64,000 bases of DNA from Stratiolaelaps scimitus (Eukaryota > Arthropoda > Arachnida > Mesostigmata > Laelapidae), in assembly GCA_019614645.1 (NCBI GenBank), contig JABWDB010000018.1, positions 4,302,501 to 4,366,500 on the forward strand, in the 5' to 3' direction. The notes beneath the pieces are model-generated. The model searched no databases and had not been told where the DNA came from. It saw only the letters and a program-made list of their open reading frames with translations. Within the stretch, counting starts at the first letter, position 1. Each line of letters begins with the position of its first letter. Shown in pieces: positions 23,633 through 35,290 of the stretch. The position numbers were made by a program, and so were the translations under genes.

Positions 23633-24389
23633 ACATGATAGCTGAATTTCTCTTTTTATTCGTACCCCGTACTGCTCGCGTGCCTTTATCGTTAGAGCAG
23701 GGTCGAGTATAATCGACATGTATCAATGACAGAACACTCGCTGTAAATTACTGATATTTTAGGTGAAACTGTCCGAGTTAGAGGCGGCCGAAGTGACCTT
23801 TCACGAGCTAGATTCGCTTGTTAGCGCGCACATCGACCGGGCGTCGTTGGAACACACCCATCAGCAAGTACAGATTGCTCTCGTCCTGTTAACAGCACTT
23901 CTGGCGCCACCTGAGCACAACTTGAGCCCCGCACAGAGTGTTCTGTTTGAGCGGTTCAAGGGTGATCCCGATGAGCATATGGAAATCGAGGTAATTCATT
24001 CGAATGTTTCGTTTTGTGAATGGCTGAATAGTTACCAAAACATCAATCATATGAAGGCGTCACGAATAGCTCTCTATACAGGTGTTTTCTCTATACCCGC
24101 TGCGATGCTAGCTAGGGCCAGCCCCATCTGGGCGTGGCATGCGATCAACATATATATTTGTCGTGTGACGCAGACCTGATCAACGGCGTGTGGTGACTCT
24201 AATTGCGAATGCCATTGACTTATGATCGCACAGGTGTTCCTGACGCTAAAGGCAGTATTAGAATGCTGTAAGGAGAGGTGTTTCGAGAAGATGTCACAAC
24301 ACTACGATACCCTGATCGGGTTCTGCGACGAGATGTCCAGGCTGATACTGGATGAGTTAATTAGGACTGTTTGCCCATATCATTGTTAA
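21551..24389 (+). CDS. F8A: HAP40 / F8A homologue (40-kDa huntingtin-associated protein), 6 exons
   Basis: HAP40 is the TPR-like helical partner that binds and stabilises huntingtin and has been linked to Rab5 endosome movement. Exons are 21551-21691, 22102-22232, 22781-22911, 23214-23377, 23763-23990 and 24234-24389. All borders are GT/AG, phases agree, and the product has 316 residues. Family signature: the N-terminal KLRKRFLRKP (about 28-37), matching KLKKRFLRKP of vertebrate HAP40. Further helical segments include ARELQLEFPEGAAMAWNAAA, AGSLCYEAGTKLQRL and the C-terminal LKAVLECCKERCFEKM. Vertebrate HAP40 is about 371 residues and has a Pro-rich linker that is absent here. Start: the ATG sits at an acceptor; an internal Met at residue 11 is the alternative. 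Vertebrate F8A is intronless, so the six-exon form is informative about ancestry. Polyadenylation signals follow the stop. Confidence 0.85.
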
Positions 24390-24604
24390 TATTCTCATCG
24401 GACCCAGCAGTGTCTGATGTGCCGTCGTAAACAGAGCAGCTGCTGGTGTATATAGAAGATACTGTTCGTAATGCTGTCCGATACTTGTTCGTTGGCTATT
24501 TAATAGTATTTCGATGACAACTGTCTGCTCACGGTGATATAACTAGCACGAAGCGAACAGGTGGATAAAAAAAACATATATTTTAACGAATTGTTGACTA
24601 AAGA

Positions 24605-24640
24605 AATAAATGAATGGAACATTGTTCATATAGAAATAAA
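24605..24640 (+). terminator. Polyadenylation signals for the HAP40 homologue
   Basis: Two AATAAA hexamers, at 24605-24610 and 24635-24640, lie about 215-250 nt after the stop codon in the sense orientation. A GT-rich stretch (TTGTGGTTGTTGTTG, about 24673-24687) follows, as expected of a downstream element. Confidence 0.5.
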
Positions 24641-25170
24641 TTTTGTAATCACTCTTTTTGAACTTGTGCGTGTTGTGGTTGTTGTTGTCGTCGCGACAAA
24701 AAAAATCACTCGTTCAACTGGCAGCGAAAACTGTCTGAGATGGCTGGTATGAAACGGTCGATATTTTCTCTGTTTTGCAACAACAACTTGCCTCGATTTA
24801 CCGAATGATGCCGTATGCCGTCTGATTTCACTGTCAGGTGTTGGACACCTGTAGTTTAGAGCATCATTTCTCTCCGTCAGTTACCGAAGGGGCGACCTGC
24901 GAAACAGATTAGGCTGCGGCCTTTGAAAGCAATGAGTTGAAGTATATGCGTAACCTAAATCATTGGCATGCAACTTGAGCAACCCTGTTGTGTCCAGAAA
25001 TTTCAATTGACCTTATCCATAGCTGCTAGATAATGACAAACCTCAATTTACAATACGTTTATTTTATTTAAATACGACATACCTTGTGTACCAGATAAGA
25101 GAAAAACGCTCGGCAGTAGTTATTTGTCGGTTACAGATTGCACCCGATTGCGAGTGATGTCGTCTTAATG

Positions 25171-25306
<136 letters not shown>

Positions 25307-26588
25307 CACTTCCTGACCGTGTCCTGCACAAAATAAAACCCCGGCCTAAACTGGCATATATTCACGCTCCTCGGCCTTCACGACCGCCACCGTCGACGCC
25401 ATCACCATATTGGTACAATGCTCCCTGAGAACCTCTCCCTAAAACTCTATCCACTGTTGTGGAGGTACACTTCAATCAAGACTATGCTGCAGGTGCAGAT
25501 GCTGAGATCGACAAACCCACTCGTCACAGCCAAAAACGATTATGAGCCCAACTATCGAATTAGTCCCGTACTTAATGGTGCAGGTCGTCTTTCCCTAACA
25601 TACTCAACGACTCAGTTTCTATCGCAGAGGGGAGTTGCCAACGAACGCGATTAAAACCACCTTCTCCCATTATATCCAGCGACATTACAGGGCGCAGTAT
25701 GTGAGTTGTATCAACAGAAGACTCATACTTGCATATATTTTCGGTAATTTTGGATCCACTCCGAATGGTGATGACTTGATACGGAGAACACCACTCATAC
25801 GTTCCGTGGTTCCTCGGTGTAAGGCAAGCGTTCGTTCTCGCTAGCATTGCTGTAATTTGCACTACAACCGACAACCTACAACGCAAAATCCACACGGCTT
25901 CATTTGTCTCAATGCATTCGTGGGAAACAATTCCTCCTCTGGTAACTTTACAAATATAATACAAACACCCGAACGAGCATGATTGCGAACGCGAGCAAAG
26001 TCGCGCGCTCTACCGTACTCTGCTGAAAGTAACACTATGGCCTGTGGCTACTAGGCTATTCTGGCTTCAATTGGGGTTGCAACTTATTGCCGAACGCTAA
26101 TCCCGTGCAATTCGTGGAGAGCCGAGAAGGTAGCTGTCGAGGAAGATCTTCTCTGTTAGTCTTGTGCATTCTTCCGTAGAGACAGATGCTGTGCGGCCAC
26201 TATTAGCCACCAACGACCAGCTCATACGTGTTTGCATGAACTCGCTTGCGTACCGTCGAGACGTCTAGCTGCACCCCGGAGAAGTATAACCCTATCGCCT
26301 TGTGAAAAAGACGTCCCCGTTTACAAAACCCGGCAGACGACCAATGATATTGGTTAGTATATATGAAATCTCGATGACGATGGCAAGTGATTCCATACCG
26401 CTGACAACGAACGTGAAAGCCCTCCATCACCAGCCAGCACTGCTGTCAGCGGCATCTTCGACGGACGCTTGTCTAGCGTCGAACTGCAGTCGATTGAAGT
26501 ATGGTGATATCACAAGCAACGTCGTCATCTTTCTGTTGTTGTTGTTGTTGTCGTTGTTGTGTGAACTTCAAACTCGTATGTCGTCTGG

Positions 26589-29500
26589 CTACCTCGTCTC
26601 ATCCAGCAGCAGCCACGGAGCTAGGAATCGATGCGTCAGCTCGTGGAGTCGTCCACCGAATTCGCTGTCCATGGCTCGCTTAGCGGGGGGGATAGCCTGG
26701 CAGTCCTCCATGTACTGGCCAGTTACACCTTCCATTGTCGTCGACAACAATGGGAAGAGGATCGTCTCTGCAGCTGTTGTTGGACTCTGAAATCGATCCC
26801 GACATTGAAATTAGATCTCGAAGCAACCTGGTGCAACCCTCACTGAGCAGGGTCCTCATGTTACACATCTTCACCTATATGGGTTTGCTACACACCCTCT
26901 GGTAGCATTATGGTAGTTGTTTATGCATAGATCTTTAATAATACTTTGAATCTGCTTTGTGTCACTGTTACAAAAACACTTAAAGAATACCACAGCTAGT
27001 CTGTGTTTACATGCATTATCTCATGCATTTTTTTTCAATGATGAGTCATCGTATTTGCTTACTATGAACGCGATGTGCCCAAGTGCCCTGATGAGTGGAT
27101 TAGTATAGAAGCCCGTGTCCACTATTCCTGGATGGACGACGTTCACCGCGAAGCCGTACCGATGGAACAGGTTAGACGCCATGTATCGGACGATTGCGAC
27201 CAATGCAAGCTTTGACTGGGCGTAGCCGAGGTATGGGCAATATCCTTTACTGTATCAGGGCGGCGTTGTTGCATTTTGCACAATTTGTGTATCGCCCGAT
27301 AGACAATACCAAATATACATAGATATGCCGTTAGATGAACGCATTAGAGATTTCAGATGAGAATGATATCATAGTGATCTATCTCGAAAGACACGAAAAA
27401 TAATTATGTGTAATCGAAATACGAGACAATCTTAAGTGGACACAAAATGGGACAGATATTTCACACTCCATAGGTGTCCACCTCTGATGCAGTAACAAAA
27501 AAAAGAAGTATTCTATAAACACTCCTATAATTATTAATTTATTATCTAATATTGTTTGTTATATATTAATTTCACTATTCTAAATATTATTCGATCTCAA
27601 TAGAATAATTTCACTAAGCAATAGCGTGGCCGTTTGAGTGTTGTACTTGGCCCACTAACAGACCTAAACATGAAGTCGTCCAGATTGCAATAGCTGACAT
27701 AGTGAACTGTTGAGGCAACCAATACGACCCGTCCCTGGCTTGACTTCAGCAGAGGCTTCAGTTGATCAACGAGCAGAACCGGGGACAGATAGTTGACCGC
27801 CTGTTGTGACTCAAAACCCTCCGAGGTGAGACGATATGCTCCGCCCAATGTGCCCGCTGAAATAATAATCGTACAATCGCGATATTCGTGTACACATGAA
27901 TGATTTGTACTACGATGAGTAGAATTTCGCACGAATTGTGTTTGCTTGCTGTGAAATTGTAAACGTCATCGCCTTCCAATGGCCCAATTGCAACTAGTAA
28001 CGTGCTCCTCGATATGGGCGTCCATTGCAAACCAACGAATGCCTTGGCCAGGCTCGACCAAATATTAACTTGAGAAGGTGAATTCGAAAGCCAAATTTGT
28101 CGTGTAATACATAGAGATTTCACTGATTACACGCATATGGTGGAAAACCAATTCTTAAATCTCTGTAGTCATATAGGCTGTATTCTACGAGCAGTGTAGT
28201 CTAAGATTCTTAGCTGAAGTATTATTGTATTTCGAGTCGTTTTCTTTTCTCCACTAGCGTACACAGCTGGCAACATGTTATCGTGCATTAATTAGCACTA
28301 TCTATGGAGGTATTTTATGACGCCTACCCGATTTGTAATAGGGAAATGTAAACTTCCCTGCGTAAAGTTATATTTAAACGTCAAGACGGCACTCCTCGTT
28401 GGCATACGTTTTTCGACACGTGGTCACGCGTATGCTTTTTGAAATGGCCACATGGTCTACCCTCCATCTTGGATCTACGGGCCGCTTTTACTTATGAACC
28501 AATAATGTGCAGCTTTACAGCTGCTCATGAGAAATATCTCGAGGAGATTCGCTGCAGCTGTTGCAGTTTGTTGAGACAATACCCGTGTATTGTCTCATAG
28601 ACTTATTCGTGTCCTACCATTGCAGACAACACCATCAAGTCGATCGAACGAGGCTTTCACCATCCCGCAGAAACGAACGGTGTCAGCCATTGATTCAAGT
28701 TCGACCTGGAAGTACTGAAAACGCGACGATATTGTCGAGAGGTCCTCAAATGATTGCTTGAGGGATAGATCCTTTGCAGGTCGTCGACCCGCTGCAAGAT
28801 TAGAAAAGACACGAACGCAGAAGAAGAAGCATATGAGTGAACGATTTCACATAGCTATAGGGTGTTTCTGTCGGACGACAAATCGGCCTGTACAAGTAAG
28901 ATTTTTTAATCCTACGAACAAATTTGTTCATGGCGACAGCTCGTCGCCGAGTGATTCAATGAGAGCAACAATTTCACAATGTGGTAATATATAAAAGGCA
29001 TGGATTCCCCAAAAGATAACAGACTTCAACAACGATAATATCATTGCTAGCTGTTTTTACAAGGTTCGATGTTAAACAAGAGGATCAAATGCTCACTATA
29101 TTCACAATATGTATAATGCTACCACTACAGCTATTACTAAGCTTACTAATAGTATTATTATTTCTATTACTATTATTATTAATTATTATTACATAAGCAA
29201 TTAGCAAATGATTGTAGTATGATAATGGTATTACTAATAATTGTATTATTATCAAGTACTAACTTATTATTACGAACGACCCAAGAGACATGAGCCTTTC
29301 GACAACCTTCCGGCCAATGCCGCCCATACCACCCGTCACAATGTACACCTGAAAGGGTAATTATTATTGTTATAATAATTATTCTTATAAGAAAAACACA
29401 CACATGTTATGCCGTATTACTGGACACGCACAGGTTCATCTAATTATGGTGACACACATTTACTTGTCAGCTTCATTAGGCCTATTTGCGGTGTGACCCT

Positions 29501-29822
29501 GTATTATCATCATCACGTGCACACGCTCAACAAATGATGATACGTGTTTAAACCTGCAATTAAACCTGCGATTGAAATTGTCTAGGCATATTCCCTCACA
29601 TTTCCCATGATGCTTTGTTATCATACTATTATTTTCGCCCCATTATTTAATTCATTATTATTTGCTTATAATACATACCTTTCGTTCCTGCCTGACAAAG
29701 TTGAATTTTTTACTCGGCTGCCCATTACAGTAACTAGCGATCTGTCTTACGATGAACCACAGTCCGAAGAGATGTACGACAATAAAGCCGTACAGCCGGA
29801 GCGTTAACGTATACAGCAGCAT
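26589..29822 (-). CDS. DHRSX-like short-chain dehydrogenase/reductase, 6 exons
   Basis: This is a classical Rossmann-fold NAD(P)-dependent oxidoreductase with an N-terminal membrane segment, closest by eye to human DHRSX, which acts in dolichol synthesis. Exons on the minus strand are 29822-29679, 29348-29264, 28791-28618, 27856-27664, 27249-27063 and 26786-26589, giving 326 residues (human about 330). A hydrophobic helix spans about residues 6-26. The cofactor motif TGGMGGIG is at 53-60, CNAG at 133-136 (usual NNAG), catalytic Ser183 in VVLVASTVHYV, and YAQSK with Tyr208 and Lys212. HPGIVDT at 238-244 follows. The C-terminal exon reads TTMEGVTGQYMEDC, matching the family's EGVGGHY region. 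The ATG at 29822 directly follows a CAG acceptor; upstream in-frame ATGs at 29855 and 29915 are alternatives. The gene converges on the HAP40 homologue. The substrate is inferred from family only. Confidence 0.88.
28572..28597. repeat. Perfect 11-bp stem hairpin in DHRSX-like intron 3
   Basis: TGAGACAATAC and GTATTGTCTCA are exact reverse complements separated by four bases (CCGT). The hairpin starts about 20 nt downstream of the exon 3 donor on the minus strand, so it could fold in the pre-mRNA close to the splice site. Its function is unknown. Confidence 0.6.
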
Positions 29823-32782
29823 CTGCACGATGAAATCATAAATAACCATAAGCATGATACATCGTTCACACGTTACAGCGAAATATGAGCGAAAATACAA
29901 CACGAATTTCTCCATATAACCTCTCTCTTTCTCTGTCTCTGGTCACTACAACTGTTCGGGTGCATATACATAATTGTGTCGATACACGGAGAAATGAGAT
30001 AGCCTATACTGACTCGCTACTGGTAAACACGTCAAATGAATATTCATTCATGAATCGGCATGTCCCCACATTTCTTTCCACGAGATGTGATATTTTTAGC
30101 TTCTCAGGATGCTCACAATGGAATGGAAAAGACGGCCCCCCCGGACACCGTCGGCCGATGATCCTAATATAATGGATGGATATTGAGAAAAACACGTGTG
30201 CATTAATGGTGCATTAATTAATAATGCCTTATGATCCATTAGTACACTAGTGTGTCAAAAATAAAATAAGCACGCACTTGGTATACATGAAGCGTTATCA
30301 TAGCCATTACACTCTTTGCAGGGAATATGACGACAATGGGTTACGACATTGCTGAGACGTGCTTTTTGACCCTATTGACGGATTCGGTATGGCATATATT
30401 ATACAAGACAAATTATTGGCGATACGTTTACTATATGTGATAAAAAAATTACATGGGGGTTGGGAGGTAGCGTCCTCGTGATCGTTGCTGTCAACGCTCT
30501 GTGATATTTGGTTACACTGTCATGTCGTTCATTTCACTGTCTCTCTTTATCAATGGTCGCATATATATATATATATATAGTGTAGATTGAGATGAGTCAA
30601 GCACCTGCAGATGTTTGGATCTCGAGTGCTGTTGCTCTCACAAATCATTAGTGTTAAGAGGTTCCGAAACCACTTGATAACTCAGAGAACAGGTGGCCGC
30701 ATGGGCTGCTCGTTGAGGACAGCGTGATGTTCCGTCATGGTCAATTGGGATCAGGTCTGCTTGCAACTACAAGATAACAACATCTCATTTAGCGAATAGG
30801 AAGTACTTTTGGGTGGCCCTGTTCGTCAATATGTGGGATCATCTACGATCGTTTCGAAAGTCAGCGGATGCCATTATTCGTAGCTAAATTCGAAAGGCAT
30901 ACCCGTAAATAAATTTGGGTAAAGGCCGATGTGAAAGTTTGACAAAGTTTACCCTTATTGGACTAAAACTATCAGCTAAAATTAACTTGCTTATAGTGAG
31001 AATTGAGAGTGAGAGAGAGAGAGAGATCTGTTAGCGTAACGATATGTCAGTGTAACCAAATTTAAAAGAGCATTGATAGCAACAATAACGTGGGCGTGAC
31101 TTCCCCCATGTCATTTTTTTCCTTATGAGTAGAGGCCGAGCCTTTTAAAGAGAATAAATAGCTGTATTGTGTTATATCTATAACAAACATCTGGACCTTA
31201 ATAAGTAGCAGCTTCTCGCAGACGGAACTATTATGCCGACGTGGGTGCAAAACATTCTCCATCACCTGATCAAAAAAATTATCGAAATAATTCTAATTTC
31301 AACATGCAAACGATGCACAATCTCCATACGGTGCCGGCCATTTCTATTATATTTCCTCCCCAGCCGTTGCCACCGCTCGTACGCCGTCAACAACCACTTG
31401 AGCCTATCTGCACAGTCGTGCGTTCTGTTGCAAATATCTCTTCTACACAGCACATATTAATTACCAAGGTTTGTAAATCGTTTACGTATCATTGTCGTTG
31501 ATCAGCGCCGTTTCTCAGGCTGTAACAACAACACCAACGCGAAATGATACCCAATGTAGGTTTTATTCTCTGTCGAATATTGGTGATGATTGTGCGTCTC
31601 AAAATCGACGACTCATTAGAGAAGCAAATTCAAATTGTTGCCGTGGCTCGATTTGCCTACGTTCACCTCAGCTGACGCTTTCACCTGTCAATATTTCAAG
31701 TCGTTCGTGCGATTACCTCCTCATGACGGGCTCTCTGCGACACGCAACATAGTATATTTCAATTGCCACCCTACACCCCAGCACCTGTGCCCGAACCAAG
31801 CAACTTACGGTGAGCTTTTGTCTCTCTCCGTATATCAGAAAAGACTTTCGCGTTTCACTGCTTGCTGCAAAGCACTCACGGCCAGGAGTCCCGTACGACC
31901 GATTATAGTCCCCTTGCGCCTAACGACGATCCGAGTCAGGGGTCACGGAGTCACTGGCAACAGAGAAACATCTCGACTTTCAACGTTCACGAGACAATTC
32001 CAAGTCCGTCAAATAGTTGACTGACAGATGATTTCATTTGTTTATCGCTGTCCGCCGGTCGGTCGGCCGGCCGGCCGGTCGCTCTCAGCTGGTCTGTCAA
32101 CTTAGTTCGCAACTCAGCTGGCAAAAAGTGACACTGGTCAGCTCATAACAAAAAAAATGCGATTATCACACACAGCACCGTGGCGGTTATACAAAAAATC
32201 TTTAATTCATTGCAACAGCAGCATCAACGGTGACGTTTGCCGTCCGCAAACCAACTGGTATCCTGCTCGACTGCCGCCACTGGCGCGAGCAACACCGAAT
32301 CATCATAGAATATATATATATATATATTCATCTAGCTATCAATCTGCTCCCACTATACAAAGGGTGAGAGAGAGAGAGAGCGAGCGGGCGCTGAATACAG
32401 CAAGGGAAATGCCGCTGGTAAGAGGCCGCCGGTCGACTCCTCGCTGGCTCTGTCGGTCCTAGTGCTTCTTACTCGGGTTGAAGGATGCCCGCATATGCTG
32501 GCTCCCCACACAGAAACGGACAGTAAATCAGCTCGGATAAACAGCAGTCGGAAGATAGCGAGACGCTGCATGCACACTCATCGGAGCGGCTGCCGCCGTA
32601 AGCGGCACTCTTTGACATCAGACAAGTGGTCTGTCTGCCTGGCAGCCGCCGGCCGGCGGCTAACTGCGCTCACCGCTGCCACCGCAGTCGCACGTTGGCT
32701 TCGGGAAGACAGCGCGCAGTAAACAACACTGAGTTGGCCATTCTTGAAACTTCGCGCGACTCGCCGACTGCTGTTTATGGCT

Positions 32783-32807
32783 GCTAGCGGCAGCGTTTGC
32801 CGCTAGC
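32783..32807. repeat. 10-bp inverted repeat (GCTAGCGGCA / TGCCGCTAGC)
   Basis: Perfect 10-bp arms flank a 5-base loop (GCGTT). A second potential fold follows directly, formed by the AGCAGCAGCAG and CTGCTGCTGCT runs at about 32815-32844. Confidence 0.7.
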
Positions 32808-32906
32808 CGCTAACAGCAGCAGCAGAAACGGCAGCTGCTGCTGCTAGCGCTGCCTACCGCCCGCCGACTATGTGTCCTGCAAGATCAACAGGATCAGCAG
32901 CAGCAG

Positions 32907-32907
<1 letters not shown>

Positions 32908-32952
<45 letters not shown>
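32908..32952. repeat. (GCC)n triplet microsatellite
   Basis: About 15 uninterrupted GCC units lie in the GC-rich island upstream of the RGG-repeat gene, directly after a CAG run. Expandable GC triplets in 5' untranslated regions are a known class, but nothing here shows that this run is transcribed. Confidence 0.9.
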
Positions 32953-33350
32953 CGTAGCGGTGGCGCGTCGATAGCAGCGCCAGCAGCGGGCCAGCCCTGT
33001 GAGCAAATCTAGCAGTAGAAGCCTTGTTGGTGTGTGATCGTCCGGGTCGTCTCGGCCAGTGACCAGTTGTGAGGAGGACGCCAGACGAACAGAGAGTGGC
33101 ACACCGCGAACGAATAACGTCTCGTCGATTTGTGCTAGCTAATTTCCTCTGGTGAGTGGTGTGTTTATTTAGCACTGTGCTCGGGCCCGATTCAGCTCGA
33201 TTCCGCCGTGTGTATTGTCTGTGAGGTGAGCGGCAACAACGTGTGCGTCGACGACGCTTGCGGTTCGATTTTTGTCGATACTTTGTCCGTCTGTTATCAT
33301 TGCAAGTTCGCTAACGACGCACAAGTCGTTTGTAGTGCACCGGACGAATC

Positions 33351-33374
33351 GATGCGGTTAGGCCTAACCGCATC
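33351..33374. repeat. 24-bp perfect palindrome
   Basis: The 12-base half-site GATGCGGTTAGG is followed immediately by its exact reverse complement CCTAACCGCATC with no spacer. It lies in the GC-rich island upstream of the RGG-repeat gene, a plausible position for a dimeric transcription-factor site. Confidence 0.85.
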
Positions 33375-34384
33375 TGAGTTCGCTTGAATCCAATCGATAA
33401 TTCTGTTCACATTAGTTGTCGTCGTTGAACGTCGTCACACGCGGCCGGCTGCAGGTCGATTTCGTGTTGGCGAATGTGCACTCAGTACCAGCTGAACGAA
33501 AGTTTGATGTGTTCCCGCTGGGCCTGGGCCTGTAACAGGAGGAGGACAACAGGCCCATTTTGAAATGAGTCCTGTTCGCCGTGTCGGCCTGCCGGCATCG
33601 GGTGGTGAGGCTTCACATTGTGCCGCTATCGGTAGTTGTGCAGTTTGGGGATCAGGCGATCATTTGCCGGATACCGGAAACAAACGAATCGCTATCAGGA
33701 GTCATTGCTCCCGACTGCGTTCCAATACAACGTTGCCACGTTGTCAGTCATAATCGCTCGACCTCAATGGGCGCCAGTGTTGTCAGCCTCTATGCGCCTC
33801 ATACTCGCCCTTTTAGCATCACGTATAGATCGCCTATGTAGGTACTCTGTTTTTTATATGAACTATGGATATCGTTGAAGCATGCGTGAGTAAAGGATCG
33901 AGTATATAGCCGTAGGCTTAGCGAGGGTCCTTCGTATCCTATACTGACCGGTAGTACCGCCTCAGTTTACGGCATAGACCGTTGTGGTGTTACAAGCACG
34001 GTGGGGCGGTTCATAGGCTCTGTTATGAACTATCTGTGTCGTCGAACGTTGAAAATTCATGTAAGGTATTATGCGTCTTGCTATGGCTCAATCGTGCCCA
34101 TCTAGCTAATGTGTTACTGTGTGTTTCCGAATTGTCTTCCTTTTTTGATACGTACACCGATTAGACCGAGCCGATATTCAACATGTGGCTGGCCTATCGT
34201 CAAGCGTTAGTGGATGTTTTTATGGCAAGATGATCTTCGTACGGAAGATAACAGTGCAAGATAATCTTCTCTTGTAGATTCCCCTTGTTGTTATTGTGTG
34301 CACATTTCTTCATTATTATTTTAAGTGTCTCAAGCGATACATTTCCGAGGAATGACGGTGTAAATGACGACGAAATGAAATCTC

Positions 34385-34618
34385 TCATCCAAGAGTTTTC
34401 GGCTTCAGGGGCGTCGGTGGGGCTATCACCTTGGTGACGACCCGTGGGCGGTTTTTTTCCATAAGATTTCTCCGTTGCGCCTGTGCCTTGAGCTGATACA
34501 CATTTTCGTCGCTGGGGTTTATAGTAATTAATCGTCTTTTTCCAAAGCTTGTGGTGAATCCAATCGGTCCCAGGCAACAACCGATGACGCATTCGGCTTT
34601 GGGAGAGAGGGTCACCAT
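34385..34618 (-). CDS. Candidate small single-exon protein, 77 aa, unknown function
   Basis: A complete minus-strand frame runs from ATG at 34618 to a stop at 34385, with an in-frame stop 15 nt upstream of the ATG. The peptide begins MVTLSPKAECVIGCCLGPIG and continues with a basic, glutamine-containing stretch (YQLKAQAQRRNLMEKNRPRV) and a Pro/Lys tail. Composition and codon use look protein-like rather than random. It lies antisense within the presumed first intron of the RGG-repeat gene. I do not recognise a family, and a 77-codon ORF can arise by chance. Confidence 0.3.
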   Translation of the reverse strand: MVTLSPKAECVIGCCLGPIGFTTSFGKRRLITINPSDENVYQLKAQAQRRNLMEKNRPRVVTKVIAPPTPLKPKTLG

Positions 34619-35290
34619 TGTCTCACCGGCGATTATTACGAATCACCGCTGGCCAGTCCTTAGAAATATTAATATCACACACTTTGGTACGTGTTTAATC
34701 GGTCGACGTAAAGGTTAAGAGCTGAGGCCTGTCAGATAGGGGAACAGCTGAGGGTCAGCTCGAAATACAGTTTTAATCGGTCGACGTGACATTGAGCCGT
34801 ATTTGTTTATTATAAGCACCACGTTATCAGATATATAGTGGCCGCTTTACTGTTAAATTGAACGATACTTACATTTTCAATGGCTACCTGTTGCCACTCA
34901 CAGTGTGAGCTAGTCGTTCTTTATTTTCGTATATATATATATATATACATATATGTATGATGATAACGGTATGTTTATGACACTTGTTTCGATATGGCGA
35001 ACAGCCGCTTAGCTTATTATAAGCAAAGTGTTGTATATTGTGAACTAGTTTACTAGGAAGCAGCTCGTTATGTGGTCATCGGTTAAATGCATCAATTTTT
35101 TATTGGGGCGCCAAAGAGGCTTAGATGTGTGAGAGGATTCATCTTTACCGTGGCATATAGACACTCCAGTTCACTGCGCCATGCAAGCATAATCAAATAG
35201 CTAATGATTATGGTCTTGGTTGATCATTTTCCTCCTTTCAAAACGCTTCCGAAGTCTTGTGAGAGTTCGCGCGAAAAACATACCACTAAC

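Larger units (their letters stand above)
32760..33600 (+). promoter_or_regulatory. GC-rich island, probable promoter and 5' untranslated exon of the RGG-repeat gene
   Basis: This segment is much richer in G+C and CpG than its surroundings. It contains a GCC triplet run, CAG runs, a 10-bp stem hairpin (32783-32807) and a 24-bp perfect palindrome (33351-33374). A strong donor on the plus strand (CCTCTG then GTGAGTGG, intron start 33152) would allow an untranslated first exon spliced to an acceptor shortly before 35291. Both the start site and that splice are inferred. Confidence 0.4.

Noticed and set aside
26203..26430. Minus frame with GLYFSGVQLDVS, considered as the last exon of the DHRSX-like gene
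   Set aside because: The exon 26786-26589 fits phase and family alignment better and ends with its own stop.
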